Assembly: GCF_027533505.1 (NCBI RefSeq)
Contig: NZ_JAPZUB010000029.1
Coordinates: 111,725-175,724 of the forward strand
Direction of reading: 5' to 3'
Origin: Flavobacterium sp.
GTDB taxonomy: Bacteria; Bacteroidota; Bacteroidia; Flavobacteriales; Flavobacteriaceae
Length of the DNA: 64,000 nt
Positions within the stretch are counted from its first letter, which is position 1; each line of letters opens with the position of its first letter. The translations under genes and the position numbers were made by a program. Below, piece by piece: positions 54,511 through 62,393 of this stretch. The notes beneath the pieces were generated by a model that worked only from the letters and a program-made list of their open reading frames with translations, ran no database searches and was not told the DNA's origin.

Positions 54511-55156
54511 TTGGTATTTTTCTATTGGAATTCGGCATTTAAAATATTGTAATTTGTAATTTTCCTATTGGAATTTAGTTTGTAAGTTTTTGGAATTTGG
54601 CATTTAAAATATTGGAATTTGGCATTTAAAATTTTGGAATTTAATATTTTAGGTTTTGGAATTTGTAATTTTACTACTGGAATTTAGTTTTTAAGTTTTT
54701 GGAATTTGTAATTTTCCTATTGGAATTTAGTTTGTAAGTTTTTGGAATTTGGCATTTAAAATATTGGAATTTAGTATTTTAGGTTTTGGAATTTGTAATT
54801 TTCCTATTGGAATTTAGTTTGTAAGTTTTTGGAATTTGGCATTTAAAATATTGGAATTTAGTTTGTAAGTTTTGGAATTTGGCATTTAAAATATTGGAAT
54901 TTAGTATTTTAGGTTTTGGAATTTGTAATTTTCCTATTGGAATTTAGTTTTTAAGTTTTTGGAATTTGGCATTTAAAATATTGGAGTTTAGTATTTTAGG
55001 TTTTAGAATTTGTAATTTTACTATTGGAATTTAGTTTTTAAGTTTTTAGAATTTGGCATTTAAAATATTGGAATTTAGTTTTTGGAATTTGACATTTAAA
55101 ACATTGGAATTTAGCATTTTATGTTTTGGAATTTGTAATTTTACTATTGGAATTTA
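54511..55156 (+). repeat. tandem array of about 30 TTGGAATTT units of 21-22 bp
   Basis: Each unit begins TTGGAATTT (a few with one change), followed by one of four tails: A GGCATTTAAAATA, B AGTATTTTAGGTT, C GTAATTTTCCTA, D AGTTTGTAAGTTT. The order is mostly A-B-C-D, giving an 87-bp higher-order period, with some local duplications such as A-A and A-D. The array ends directly at the rimM stop codon (55157). The 21/22-bp period is not a multiple of three, so it is not coding. Confidence 0.92.
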
Positions 55157-55681
55157 CTACAAGTACAAATCCACCAATCCCTCGGGCGTATTGAGTATGA
55201 TTTTCTTTTGGGCGCGATTTACTTCAATAATGAAATCATCAATCATGGGAACAAGAATTTGGCGCGTATTCCATTCAATTTCAAAAAGAGGCTGGGCCGT
55301 CGTATCGTTTACGCCTACAATTTCGCCGATAGGGCCTAAGCGCTGATCCTCCACGGCAAACCCAATAATTTCATGGAAATAAAACTGATTTCCCTCAAGA
55401 GGAGGGAGCGCCGAAAGGGGAAGGTAAACTTCACTACCAAGAATTTCATCGGCCTCGGCTTCGGTATCGACGTCTTCAAACTTGACGCGGAGAAAATCTC
55501 CTTTGTGTAGTTGCGCTGTTTCAATAAAAAATGGAACCAGATTTTTGCCTAAATCGACAAAAACTGATTCCATATTTTCATATAATTCAGGTTGATCCGT
55601 ATCTAAATAGAGAAGGACTTCCCCTTTGAAGCTAAATTTTTTTGCGATTTTGCCGAGATAGAAACAGTCTTTCTTACGCAT
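55157..55681 (-). CDS. rimM: ribosome maturation factor RimM
   Basis: 174 residues, normal length. RimM assists 30S head assembly and binds S19. N-terminal barrel FYLGKIAKKFSFKGEVLLYL, linker FEDVDTEAEADEILGSEVYL, and PRC-type barrel with EIIGFAVEDQRLGPIGEIVG to the end EGLVDLYL. It lies 17 nt after rpsP. The tandem array begins at the base after its stop codon; trmD and rplS, its usual partners in other bacteria, are not here. Confidence 0.95.
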   Translation of the reverse strand: MRKKDCFYLGKIAKKFSFKGEVLLYLDTDQPELYENMESVFVDLGKNLVPFFIETAQLHKGDFLRVKFEDVDTEAEADEILGSEVYLPLSALPPLEGNQFYFHEIIGFAVEDQRLGPIGEIVGVNDTTAQPLFEIEWNTRQILVPMIDDFIIEVNRAQKKIILNTPEGLVDLYL

Positions 55682-55698
55682 TACCGCTTGATAACGAA

Positions 55699-56310
55699 TT
55701 AGGCTTCTTTGCTAGTTTCTTCAGCAGCAGGCGCTTCTGGAGCTTCCTCAACCGCTGGAGTTTCTTCTGTCGCCACTTCAGCCACTACTTCTTCAGTAGC
55801 TACTTCCGCTGCTACTTCCGCTACTTCTTCTGTGGCTGCTTCAGCCTCAGCAGCTTTTAATGCTTCTTCTGCAGCTTTAGCGCGTTTTTCGTTAATTTCT
55901 TTTTCAGCTTTCAATGCTTTTGCTTTAGCATCATCTTTCGCTTTCGACAAACCGTCTTTTTTAGCATTTACTTTGTTCGCTTTTTCTTCCAACCAAGCGG
56001 CTAATTTAGCATCGGCTTGCTCTTGCGTCAAAGCGCCCTTACGAACACCACCATCCAAGTGATGCTTCAATAAAGCCCCTTTGTACGATAAAATAGCACG
56101 CGCAGTGTCTGTAGGTTGTGCACCATTGTGTAACCACTGTACTGCTTTGTCTAAGTGCAATTCTACTGTTGCAGGATTTGTGTTCGGATTGTAGATTCCA
56201 ATTTTCTCTAAGAATTTACCATCTCTTTTGGCACGCGCATCGGCGGCTACAATCCAGTAAAAAGGCTTCCCTTTTTTACCATGTCTTTGTAATCTAATTT
56301 TTACTGACAT
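55699..56310 (-). CDS. rpsP: 30S ribosomal protein S16 with long C-terminal extension
   Basis: 203 residues against about 80-90 in most bacteria. The core (1-80) is normal: KIRLQRHGKKGKPFYWIVAA and KIGIYNPNTNPATVELH. From about residue 110 a Lys/Ala-rich helix (KAKALKAEKEINEKRAKAAE) passes into a Glu/Ala/Val low-complexity tail. Long S16 tails are usual in Bacteroidetes. First gene of rpsP-rimM, with a TATATTTG box upstream. Confidence 0.95.
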   Translation of the reverse strand: MSVKIRLQRHGKKGKPFYWIVAADARAKRDGKFLEKIGIYNPNTNPATVELHLDKAVQWLHNGAQPTDTARAILSYKGALLKHHLDGGVRKGALTQEQADAKLAAWLEEKANKVNAKKDGLSKAKDDAKAKALKAEKEINEKRAKAAEEALKAAEAEAATEEVAEVAAEVATEEVVAEVATEETPAVEEAPEAPAAEETSKEA

Positions 56311-56358
56311 AATCGAATGATTTGTTTATGGGGTACACGACCCCGGTTATTGAGGGCG

Positions 56359-56366
56359 CAAATATA
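56359..56366 (-). promoter_or_regulatory. -7 box TATATTTG for rpsP-rimM
   Basis: Exact TAnnTTTG match on the minus strand, 48 nt before the rpsP ATG. Confidence 0.6.
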
Positions 56367-56457
56367 CAAAACATTTTAATTCAAATTACTCGAACTCAAA
56401 AAAATAAGCTTGTCCGATAAAAACCATAAAAAATAGGGTATAATTCCTTAAAAAAAC

Positions 56458-56465
56458 TATTTTTG
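56458..56465 (+). promoter_or_regulatory. -7 box TATTTTTG
   Basis: Exact TAnnTTTG match, 27 nt before the lipoprotein ATG at 56493. Confidence 0.55.
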
Positions 56466-56492
56466 TATTACAATTATCGAATAATTACATAC

Positions 56493-57245
56493 ATGAAAAA
56501 TTTAATTGCCCTATTTCTAGTTGTGTTGACTTTTTCTTCTTGTTCAGAAGAAATTAAATTTAACGATCCAGGTTTTCAAGCCTATCGCGATGGCATTTTA
56601 TTTCGAGGAATTGATGTAAAGGCCTATAAATCAGCTTCTACCAACGCTATTCGTTTTGTAGCATTGGCTGAAGATGAAGAAGTGGAACTACGGATTGCAA
56701 ACGGAAATCCGGGTACTTATTTCTTTGGTACCTCAAATACGGGAATCAAAGCGACGTATCAATCTTCGTTCAACGACATTGAATTGGCGTATGAAACCAA
56801 AATCATCAACGGACCTGTAGCCAATATCGCTTCTGGAATCGTAGCTGGAGGTTCAGGGTATGCCGCCAATTGTACTACAGTAGCGGGGGTTGTCACGTGT
56901 AGCGGTTCTTATCCTACAACTGGCGGAAGTGGTAGTGGCCTCACAGTTTCATTGTCTACGAATGCTGCAGGGGCTATCACAGCGGCACGCGTTGCGTCAC
57001 CTGGAAATGGGTACAAAGCGGGCGATGTAATTACTGTTGTAGGCGGTAATGGACTTGGGCGTGTTCGCGTACTTAATGTAGAAGGTAGTAATGGCGAGAT
57101 TAAAATTACCCAAAACAATGGAACCATCATCTCGGGAGAATTTAAATTTAATGCGGTACAAACCACTACAAATCCTTTAGGAGGTGACTTGGTGAATTTC
57201 CAATACGGGACCTTTTATCAAATTCCTATTTTCCCAGAACCCTAA
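56493..57245 (+). CDS. lipoprotein with DUF6252-like region and glycine-rich insert
   Basis: 250 residues from the ATG at 56493. Lipoprotein signal KNLIALFLVVLTFSSC. The first and last parts (EIKFNDPGFQAYRDGILFRG, then NGTIISGEFKFNAVQT) resemble DUF6252-type lipoproteins of Flavobacteria. Between them, about residues 110-195, lies a glycine-rich module with GGSGYAANC, TTGGSGSGLTVS, SPGNGYKAGD and VVGGNGLGRV, a repeat style more usual in phage or surface fibres. Function unknown. A terminator follows 24 nt after the stop. Confidence 0.7.
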   Translation: MKNLIALFLVVLTFSSCSEEIKFNDPGFQAYRDGILFRGIDVKAYKSASTNAIRFVALAEDEEVELRIANGNPGTYFFGTSNTGIKATYQSSFNDIELAYETKIINGPVANIASGIVAGGSGYAANCTTVAGVVTCSGSYPTTGGSGSGLTVSLSTNAAGAITAARVASPGNGYKAGDVITVVGGNGLGRVRVLNVEGSNGEIKITQNNGTIISGEFKFNAVQTTTNPLGGDLVNFQYGTFYQIPIFPEP

Positions 57246-57269
57246 GGGTCAAAATTTCACAATTTTTAG

Positions 57270-57299
57270 AAAGCTGTCTTTTAACGAGACAGCTTTTTT
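57270..57299 (+). terminator. terminator after the DUF6252-like gene
   Basis: Stem AAAGCTGTCT/AGACAGCTTT (57270-57279 with 57287-57296) followed by T residues. Confidence 0.85.
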
Positions 57300-57385
57300 G
57301 TTGATAACTATTCCTTGAATCTTCTCAGGCGAAAGTGTATTTTTGAAACAAAAGGCAAGGTGTTTTTAGGCCTTAAAAAGCGACT

Positions 57386-60300
57386 ATGTATTTAATTTTT
57401 GATACCGAAACGACGGGATTACCACGCAATTGGGCCGCTCCCATTACGGATACCGATAATTGGCCAAGAGCCGTGCAAATTGCTTGGCAGTTGCATGATG
57501 AATGGGGGAATCTCATCGACAACCAAGATTATTTGGTGATTCCCGAAGGCTATGACATTCCGTATGATGCCGAACGGGTTCATGGTATTTCGACTGAGTT
57601 GGCCCATAAATATGGGGTAGCGTTACGCGAAATGCTACTGAAATTCAATGCCGCATTGGCCCAAACCAAATTTATTGTAGGGCAAAACGTTGGTTTTGAT
57701 GTCAATATTATGGGGTGCGAGTTTCATCGCGCTGGAATTCCCACGGCATTATCTCAACTCCCCGTTTTGGATACGTGTACTGAAGTTACCGCAGGTTTGT
57801 TGCAACTTCCCGGCGGTCGCGGTGGACGTTATAAGCTGCCCACGCTAACCGAGTTACACGAATACCTTTTTGGAGAACCTTTTGGAGAAGCCCACAATGC
57901 CACCGCCGACGTAGAAGCGACAACGCGTTGTTTCTTGGAGTTAATTCGACGCGAAATTTTCACCAAAACCGAACTTGGTGTTACGTCCGACTATTTTCAG
58001 CAATTTAAAACGCGAAATCCTCAGCCCATTCCACCGATTGGCTTGACCCATTTAAACCTGAAAAAGGAATCAGAGGAACTTCGCAAAAAAGCCAGTCCCC
58101 CCCAAGCTGTACCAATTTCTCATCAAGATATCGCCCAAGGTCAGGCTGAAATGGCGACGGTCGACTTCGTGCATTTGCACAACCATACGCAATTCTCCGT
58201 ACTGCAGTCGACCATTTCAGTAAAAGATTTGGTACAAGCCGCCGTGCAACACAAAATGCCTGCCGTGGCCATGACCGATATCGGCAATATGATGGGCGCC
58301 TTTCACTTTGTGCGGGATGTTATGGCGCATAATAAAACCGCCAAACAAAAAAATGAACAAGCGCTAGAAGCGGGGGAAACGCCATCAGAAACTTTACTCA
58401 AACCTATTGTAGGCTGCGAGTTTAACGTGTGTGATAACCACAAAGACCGATCCCGAAAGGACAACGGGTATCAGGTGGTTTTTTTAGCCAAAAACAAACG
58501 TGGGTACCATAATCTGGCAAAAATGGCGTCTATCGCATACACTGCAGGTTTTTATTATGTCCCTCGAATAGATAAAGAGATAATTCAGCACTTCAAAGAG
58601 GATATTATTGTACTCACGGGAAGTTTGTATGGGGAAGTGCCTAGCAAAATCTTGAACGTTGGGTTGCATCAAGCCGAAGAAGCCTTACTCTGGTGGAAAG
58701 CGCAGTTTGGAGCAGATTTGTATATCGAACTCATGCGGCACCATCAAGAGGATGAAAATCGCGTGAACAGTGCATTAATTGATCTTTCACGCAAGCATCA
58801 CATCAAAACCGTGGCGACCAATAATGTTTTTTATGTAAAAAAAGAAGACGCCAATGCCCACGATATTCTCTTGTGTGTGCGGGATGGGGAAAAGCAATCC
58901 ACTCCTATTGGACGCGGCCGTGGCTACCGATTTGGATTGCCCAATCAGGAGTACTATTTCAAGTCGGGCGAAGAAATGAAACAGTTGTTTGCCGATTTTC
59001 CTGAAGCTATCACCAATATTGCTGAGGTAGTGGATAAAATTGAAATTTACGACCTCGCCCGTGAAGTGCTTTTGCCCAAATTTGAAATCCCTACGGAATT
59101 TGAAGACCCTTTAGATACAGCGGATGGAGGCAAACGAGGGGAAAATAATTATTTGCGTTTTCTAACCTATAAAGGAGCCGAAAAACGGTATCCAGAACTT
59201 ACCGAAGAAATTCGCGATCGCCTCGATTTTGAGTTGGCGACGATCGAACGAACGGGTTATCCCGGGTACTTTTTGATTGTGCAGGATTTCATCGCCGAAG
59301 CCCGAAATATGGGAGTTTCTGTTGGACCAGGTCGTGGGTCGGCAGCGGGAAGTGCTGTAGCGTATTGTTTGGGTATTACAAATATCGATCCTATCGAATA
59401 CGATTTGCTTTTTGAGCGTTTCTTGAATCCGGATCGGGTGTCCATGCCCGATATCGATATTGATTTTGATGATGAAGGACGAAGTAAAGTCATGGATTAT
59501 GTGATTCAAAAATACGGTTCCAATCAAGTGGCACAAATCATTACCTACGGGACCATGGCCGCTAAGTCGTCGGTACGCGATACCGCGCGAGTGCTCGATT
59601 TACCGTTATTTGAAGCCGATAAAATTGCCAAATTGATTCCGAACAACCTGAATTTGGCCAAAATTTTCTCCTTGGAAAATGACAAACTCAAGGCTGCTCT
59701 TCGTGCGGATGAATTTGATAAAGTCAAAGAGCTTATTGAATTGGCCAATGGGGGTGACCTCAGTTCCGAAACCATCCAACAGGCGAAAGTATTGGAGGGA
59801 AATTTAAGAAATACAGGGATTCACGCTTGTGGAGTAATCATCACCCCAAGCGATATTACCGATTATGTTCCCGTGGCGACGGCCAAGGATTCGGACCTGT
59901 TTGTGACTCAATTTGACAACTCGGTCGTGGAAAGTGCAGGGCTGTTGAAAATGGACTTTTTGGGGTTGAAGACCCTTACCTTGATCAAGGATACGTGTAA
60001 GTTGGTGAAATACCGCACGGGTATCGAACTCGATCCGGATACCTTTCCGATTGATGATGTGAAGACCTATGAGTTGTTCCAACGCGGGGAAACGGTGGGG
60101 ATTTTTCAATACGAATCGCCCGGAATGCAAAAGTATATGAAGGAATTGAAGCCCACGGTTTTTGGGGATTTAATTGCGATGAATGCCTTATATCGTCCGG
60201 GACCGTTGGAGTATATTCCTTCCTTTATTCGGCGTAAAAATGGGGAAGAGCCGATCACATATGACTTGGATGCTTGCGAAGAATATTTAAAAGAAACCTA

Positions 60301-61894
60301 CGGAATTACCGTTTACCAAGAGCAGGTAATGTTGCTGTCGCAAAAGTTAGCCAACTTCTCGAAAGGGGACGCCGACGTTTTGCGGAAAGCAATGGGTAAA
60401 AAACAAAAAGATGTTTTGAATAAAATGAAATCCAAGTTCATCGACCAAGCGGTGGCCAACGGACATAATGCGGAAAAACTAGATAAAATTTGGAAAGACT
60501 GGGAAGCGTTTGCGAGTTATGCCTTCAACAAATCGCATTCCACTTGTTATGCTTGGGTGGCCTATCAAACCGCTTATCTCAAAGCGCATTATCCGGCTGA
60601 ATATATGGCCGCAGTACTTTCCAACAACATGAATGATATCAAACAAGTTTCGTTTTTTATGGAGGAGTGTAAACGCATGGGCTTGAAAGTATTGGGCCCC
60701 GATGTGAACGAGTCCTTCTATAAATTCACCGTAAACGAAGACTATGCCGTGCGTTTTGGAATGGGCGCGATTAAAGGTGTGGGTCAAGGGGCTGTTGATA
60801 CGATAGTGGCACAACGAAAAGACGGGAAATACCGCTCTATTTTTGATTTGGCAAAGCGTATTGATTTGCGTGCGGCCAACAAAAAAGCTTTCGAAAATTT
60901 AGCCTTGGCCGGCGGCTTCGATGGCTTTGAAACAACCCATCGTGCGCAGTATTTTCACCATGATGGCGATGGGATTACTTTTCTGGAAAAAGCGATTCGA
61001 TACGGCGCAAAGTTTCAAGAAAACGAAAATTCGGCACAAGTCAGTCTTTTTGGAGAAGCGAGTGAAATTCAAATAGCCGAACCCCAAATACCGCCTTGTG
61101 AAGAATGGACCACTATGGCTAAGTTGGCTCGGGAGAAAGAGGTGGTTGGGATCTATATTTCGGGCCATCCCTTGGATGATTACCGTTTTGAAATGAAGTA
61201 TTTCTGCAATGTACGCTTGGAACATTTGAAGCAGCTCGAGCCCTTGGTCAATAAAACGCTAACTTTTGGTGGGATTGTGACCAATGTGCAGTTTAAAACA
61301 GGGAAAAACGGGAAAGATTGGGCCATGTTTACTTTAGAAGGGTACGACGAAAACCATGAGTTCCGCATTTTTGATGAAGAGTATTTAAAATTCCGTCACT
61401 TTTTAGTCAACAATCAGTTTGTATTTTTTAAAGTGTTGGTTCGAGAAGGCTGGGTGAATCGAGAGACGGGTAAAAAATCTGACCCTCGAATTACCTTCCA
61501 AGATGCTAAATTGTTGGCCGATGTACTGCCTACGTTTGCCAAAAAACTGGTCATACAAATGAACATCCAAGAGTTGCATCAAGCGATGATCACCCAATTG
61601 AATTCCTTATTTCAAGCGCATAAAGGCGAACATCCAATAAGCTTTGAGGTGATGGAAATTGAACGGGTGAAAAAGAAAGCAGAAGCCCTCATCAAATCGG
61701 TTGAAGCACCTGCAGTTGAGGGTGATGAAACGTTGGAGGACAGTGAGGCCTTTGTCAATGAATTACCGGCCGATACCGAGGAACTTCGCGTCGTCACGCA
61801 TTTGGCCATGCCAAGTCGTAAGGTGAAAATTAAAATTTCAAGAGATTTGTTGAGTGAATTAGAAAAAATGCAACTCAACTTTAAATTGAATTAG
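57386..61894 (+). CDS. dnaE: DNA polymerase III subunit alpha with N-terminal 3'-5' exonuclease
   Basis: 1502-residue replicative polymerase. The first ~195 residues form a DnaQ-like proofreading exonuclease (IFDTETTGLP with Asp6/Glu8, HNATADVEATTRCFLEL for the late motif), fused as in other Bacteroidetes. The PHP domain starts near 262 (FVHLHNHTQFSVLQ), and the polymerase core carries GPGRGSAAGSAVAYCLGIT and catalytic aspartates in PDIDIDFDDEGR (about 687). Tau-binding and OB-fold regions follow (TLTFGGIVTNVQFKTG). The C-terminal ~100 residues are acidic. Length is normal for the fused form. Confidence 0.97.
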   Translation: MYLIFDTETTGLPRNWAAPITDTDNWPRAVQIAWQLHDEWGNLIDNQDYLVIPEGYDIPYDAERVHGISTELAHKYGVALREMLLKFNAALAQTKFIVGQNVGFDVNIMGCEFHRAGIPTALSQLPVLDTCTEVTAGLLQLPGGRGGRYKLPTLTELHEYLFGEPFGEAHNATADVEATTRCFLELIRREIFTKTELGVTSDYFQQFKTRNPQPIPPIGLTHLNLKKESEELRKKASPPQAVPISHQDIAQGQAEMATVDFVHLHNHTQFSVLQSTISVKDLVQAAVQHKMPAVAMTDIGNMMGAFHFVRDVMAHNKTAKQKNEQALEAGETPSETLLKPIVGCEFNVCDNHKDRSRKDNGYQVVFLAKNKRGYHNLAKMASIAYTAGFYYVPRIDKEIIQHFKEDIIVLTGSLYGEVPSKILNVGLHQAEEALLWWKAQFGADLYIELMRHHQEDENRVNSALIDLSRKHHIKTVATNNVFYVKKEDANAHDILLCVRDGEKQSTPIGRGRGYRFGLPNQEYYFKSGEEMKQLFADFPEAITNIAEVVDKIEIYDLAREVLLPKFEIPTEFEDPLDTADGGKRGENNYLRFLTYKGAEKRYPELTEEIRDRLDFELATIERTGYPGYFLIVQDFIAEARNMGVSVGPGRGSAAGSAVAYCLGITNIDPIEYDLLFERFLNPDRVSMPDIDIDFDDEGRSKVMDYVIQKYGSNQVAQIITYGTMAAKSSVRDTARVLDLPLFEADKIAKLIPNNLNLAKIFSLENDKLKAALRADEFDKVKELIELANGGDLSSETIQQAKVLEGNLRNTGIHACGVIITPSDITDYVPVATAKDSDLFVTQFDNSVVESAGLLKMDFLGLKTLTLIKDTCKLVKYRTGIELDPDTFPIDDVKTYELFQRGETVGIFQYESPGMQKYMKELKPTVFGDLIAMNALYRPGPLEYIPSFIRRKNGEEPITYDLDACEEYLKETYGITVYQEQVMLLSQKLANFSKGDADVLRKAMGKKQKDVLNKMKSKFIDQAVANGHNAEKLDKIWKDWEAFASYAFNKSHSTCYAWVAYQTAYLKAHYPAEYMAAVLSNNMNDIKQVSFFMEECKRMGLKVLGPDVNESFYKFTVNEDYAVRFGMGAIKGVGQGAVDTIVAQRKDGKYRSIFDLAKRIDLRAANKKAFENLALAGGFDGFETTHRAQYFHHDGDGITFLEKAIRYGAKFQENENSAQVSLFGEASEIQIAEPQIPPCEEWTTMAKLAREKEVVGIYISGHPLDDYRFEMKYFCNVRLEHLKQLEPLVNKTLTFGGIVTNVQFKTGKNGKDWAMFTLEGYDENHEFRIFDEEYLKFRHFLVNNQFVFFKVLVREGWVNRETGKKSDPRITFQDAKLLADVLPTFAKKLVIQMNIQELHQAMITQLNSLFQAHKGEHPISFEVMEIERVKKKAEALIKSVEAPAVEGDETLEDSEAFVNELPADTEELRVVTHLAMPSRKVKIKISRDLLSELEKMQLNFKLN

Positions 61895-61963
61895 TATTGT
61901 TTTCACCAATTAAAAAATAACTAAAAGTAATCTTAATGTCGATGGCGGGCCCATAGATTTGGT

Positions 61964-61971
61964 TATCTTTG
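61964..61971 (+). promoter_or_regulatory. -7 box TATCTTTG for trxA
   Basis: Exact TAnnTTTG match, 39 nt before the ATG at 62011. It contains an in-frame TTG that is not the start. An A-run of 14 follows in the leader. Confidence 0.6.
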
Positions 61972-62010
61972 TGCTTAAAAAAAAAAAAAAATAACTTAAA
62001 TAAGAATATC

Positions 62011-62328
62011 ATGGCATTAGCAATTACCGATGCTACCTTTGAAGAAGTAGTATTGCAATCTGATAAACCGGTTTTGGTTGATTTTTGGGCAGCTTGGTGC
62101 GGTCCGTGTCGTATGGTGGGTCCGGTTATCGATGAAATTTCATCTGAATATGAGGGCAAAGCTGTGGTTGGTAAAGTCGATGTAGACGCCAATCAAGAGT
62201 TTGCTGCCAAGTACGGTGTGCGTAACATTCCTACCGTTTTGGTGTTTCAAAATGGGGAAGTCGTAGGACGACAAGTAGGAGTAGCTCCGAAGAAAACCTA
62301 CACCGATGCAATCGATGCGTTATTATAA
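62011..62328 (+). CDS. trxA: thioredoxin
   Basis: 105-residue thioredoxin, a general disulfide reductant in the cytoplasm. Active site WCGPC (Cys30, Cys33) in VDFWAAWCGPCRMVGP and cis-proline in VRNIPTVLVF. The start is the ATG at 62011; upstream sequence is poly-A leader. Terminator 23 nt after the stop. Confidence 0.97.
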   Translation: MALAITDATFEEVVLQSDKPVLVDFWAAWCGPCRMVGPVIDEISSEYEGKAVVGKVDVDANQEFAAKYGVRNIPTVLVFQNGEVVGRQVGVAPKKTYTDAIDALL

Positions 62329-62350
62329 CGGATATACGAAAGTGAATGAA

Positions 62351-62380
62351 AAAGCCCGATGTTTACGTCGGGCTTTTTTT
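62351..62380 (+). terminator. trxA terminator
   Basis: Stem AAAGCCCGA/TCGGGCTTT (62351-62359 with 62368-62376) and a T run that runs straight into the next -7 box. Confidence 0.85.
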
Positions 62381-62388
62381 TATCTTTG
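62381..62388 (+). promoter_or_regulatory. -7 box TATCTTTG for the DUF58 gene
   Basis: Exact TAnnTTTG match directly abutting the trxA terminator; the ATG lies 5 nt downstream. Confidence 0.6.
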
Positions 62389-62393
62389 AACGT

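Noticed and set aside
54511..55156. CRISPR array
   Set aside because: Units are contiguous 21-22 bp repeats with only four recurring tails; there are no unique spacers and no cas genes.
53976..55156. diversity-generating retroelement (Avd-like four-helix protein)
   Set aside because: No reverse transcriptase, template repeat or variable repeat was found in the window.
55053..55346. 97-residue reading frame (plus) rich in LEF and FWNL
   Set aside because: It is a translation of the tandem array running into antisense rimM; the unit length is not a multiple of three and no family is recognised.
55709..56062. 117-residue Ala/Ser-rich plus-strand frame
   Set aside because: Reverse strand of the low-complexity S16 tail, where stop codons are rare by composition.
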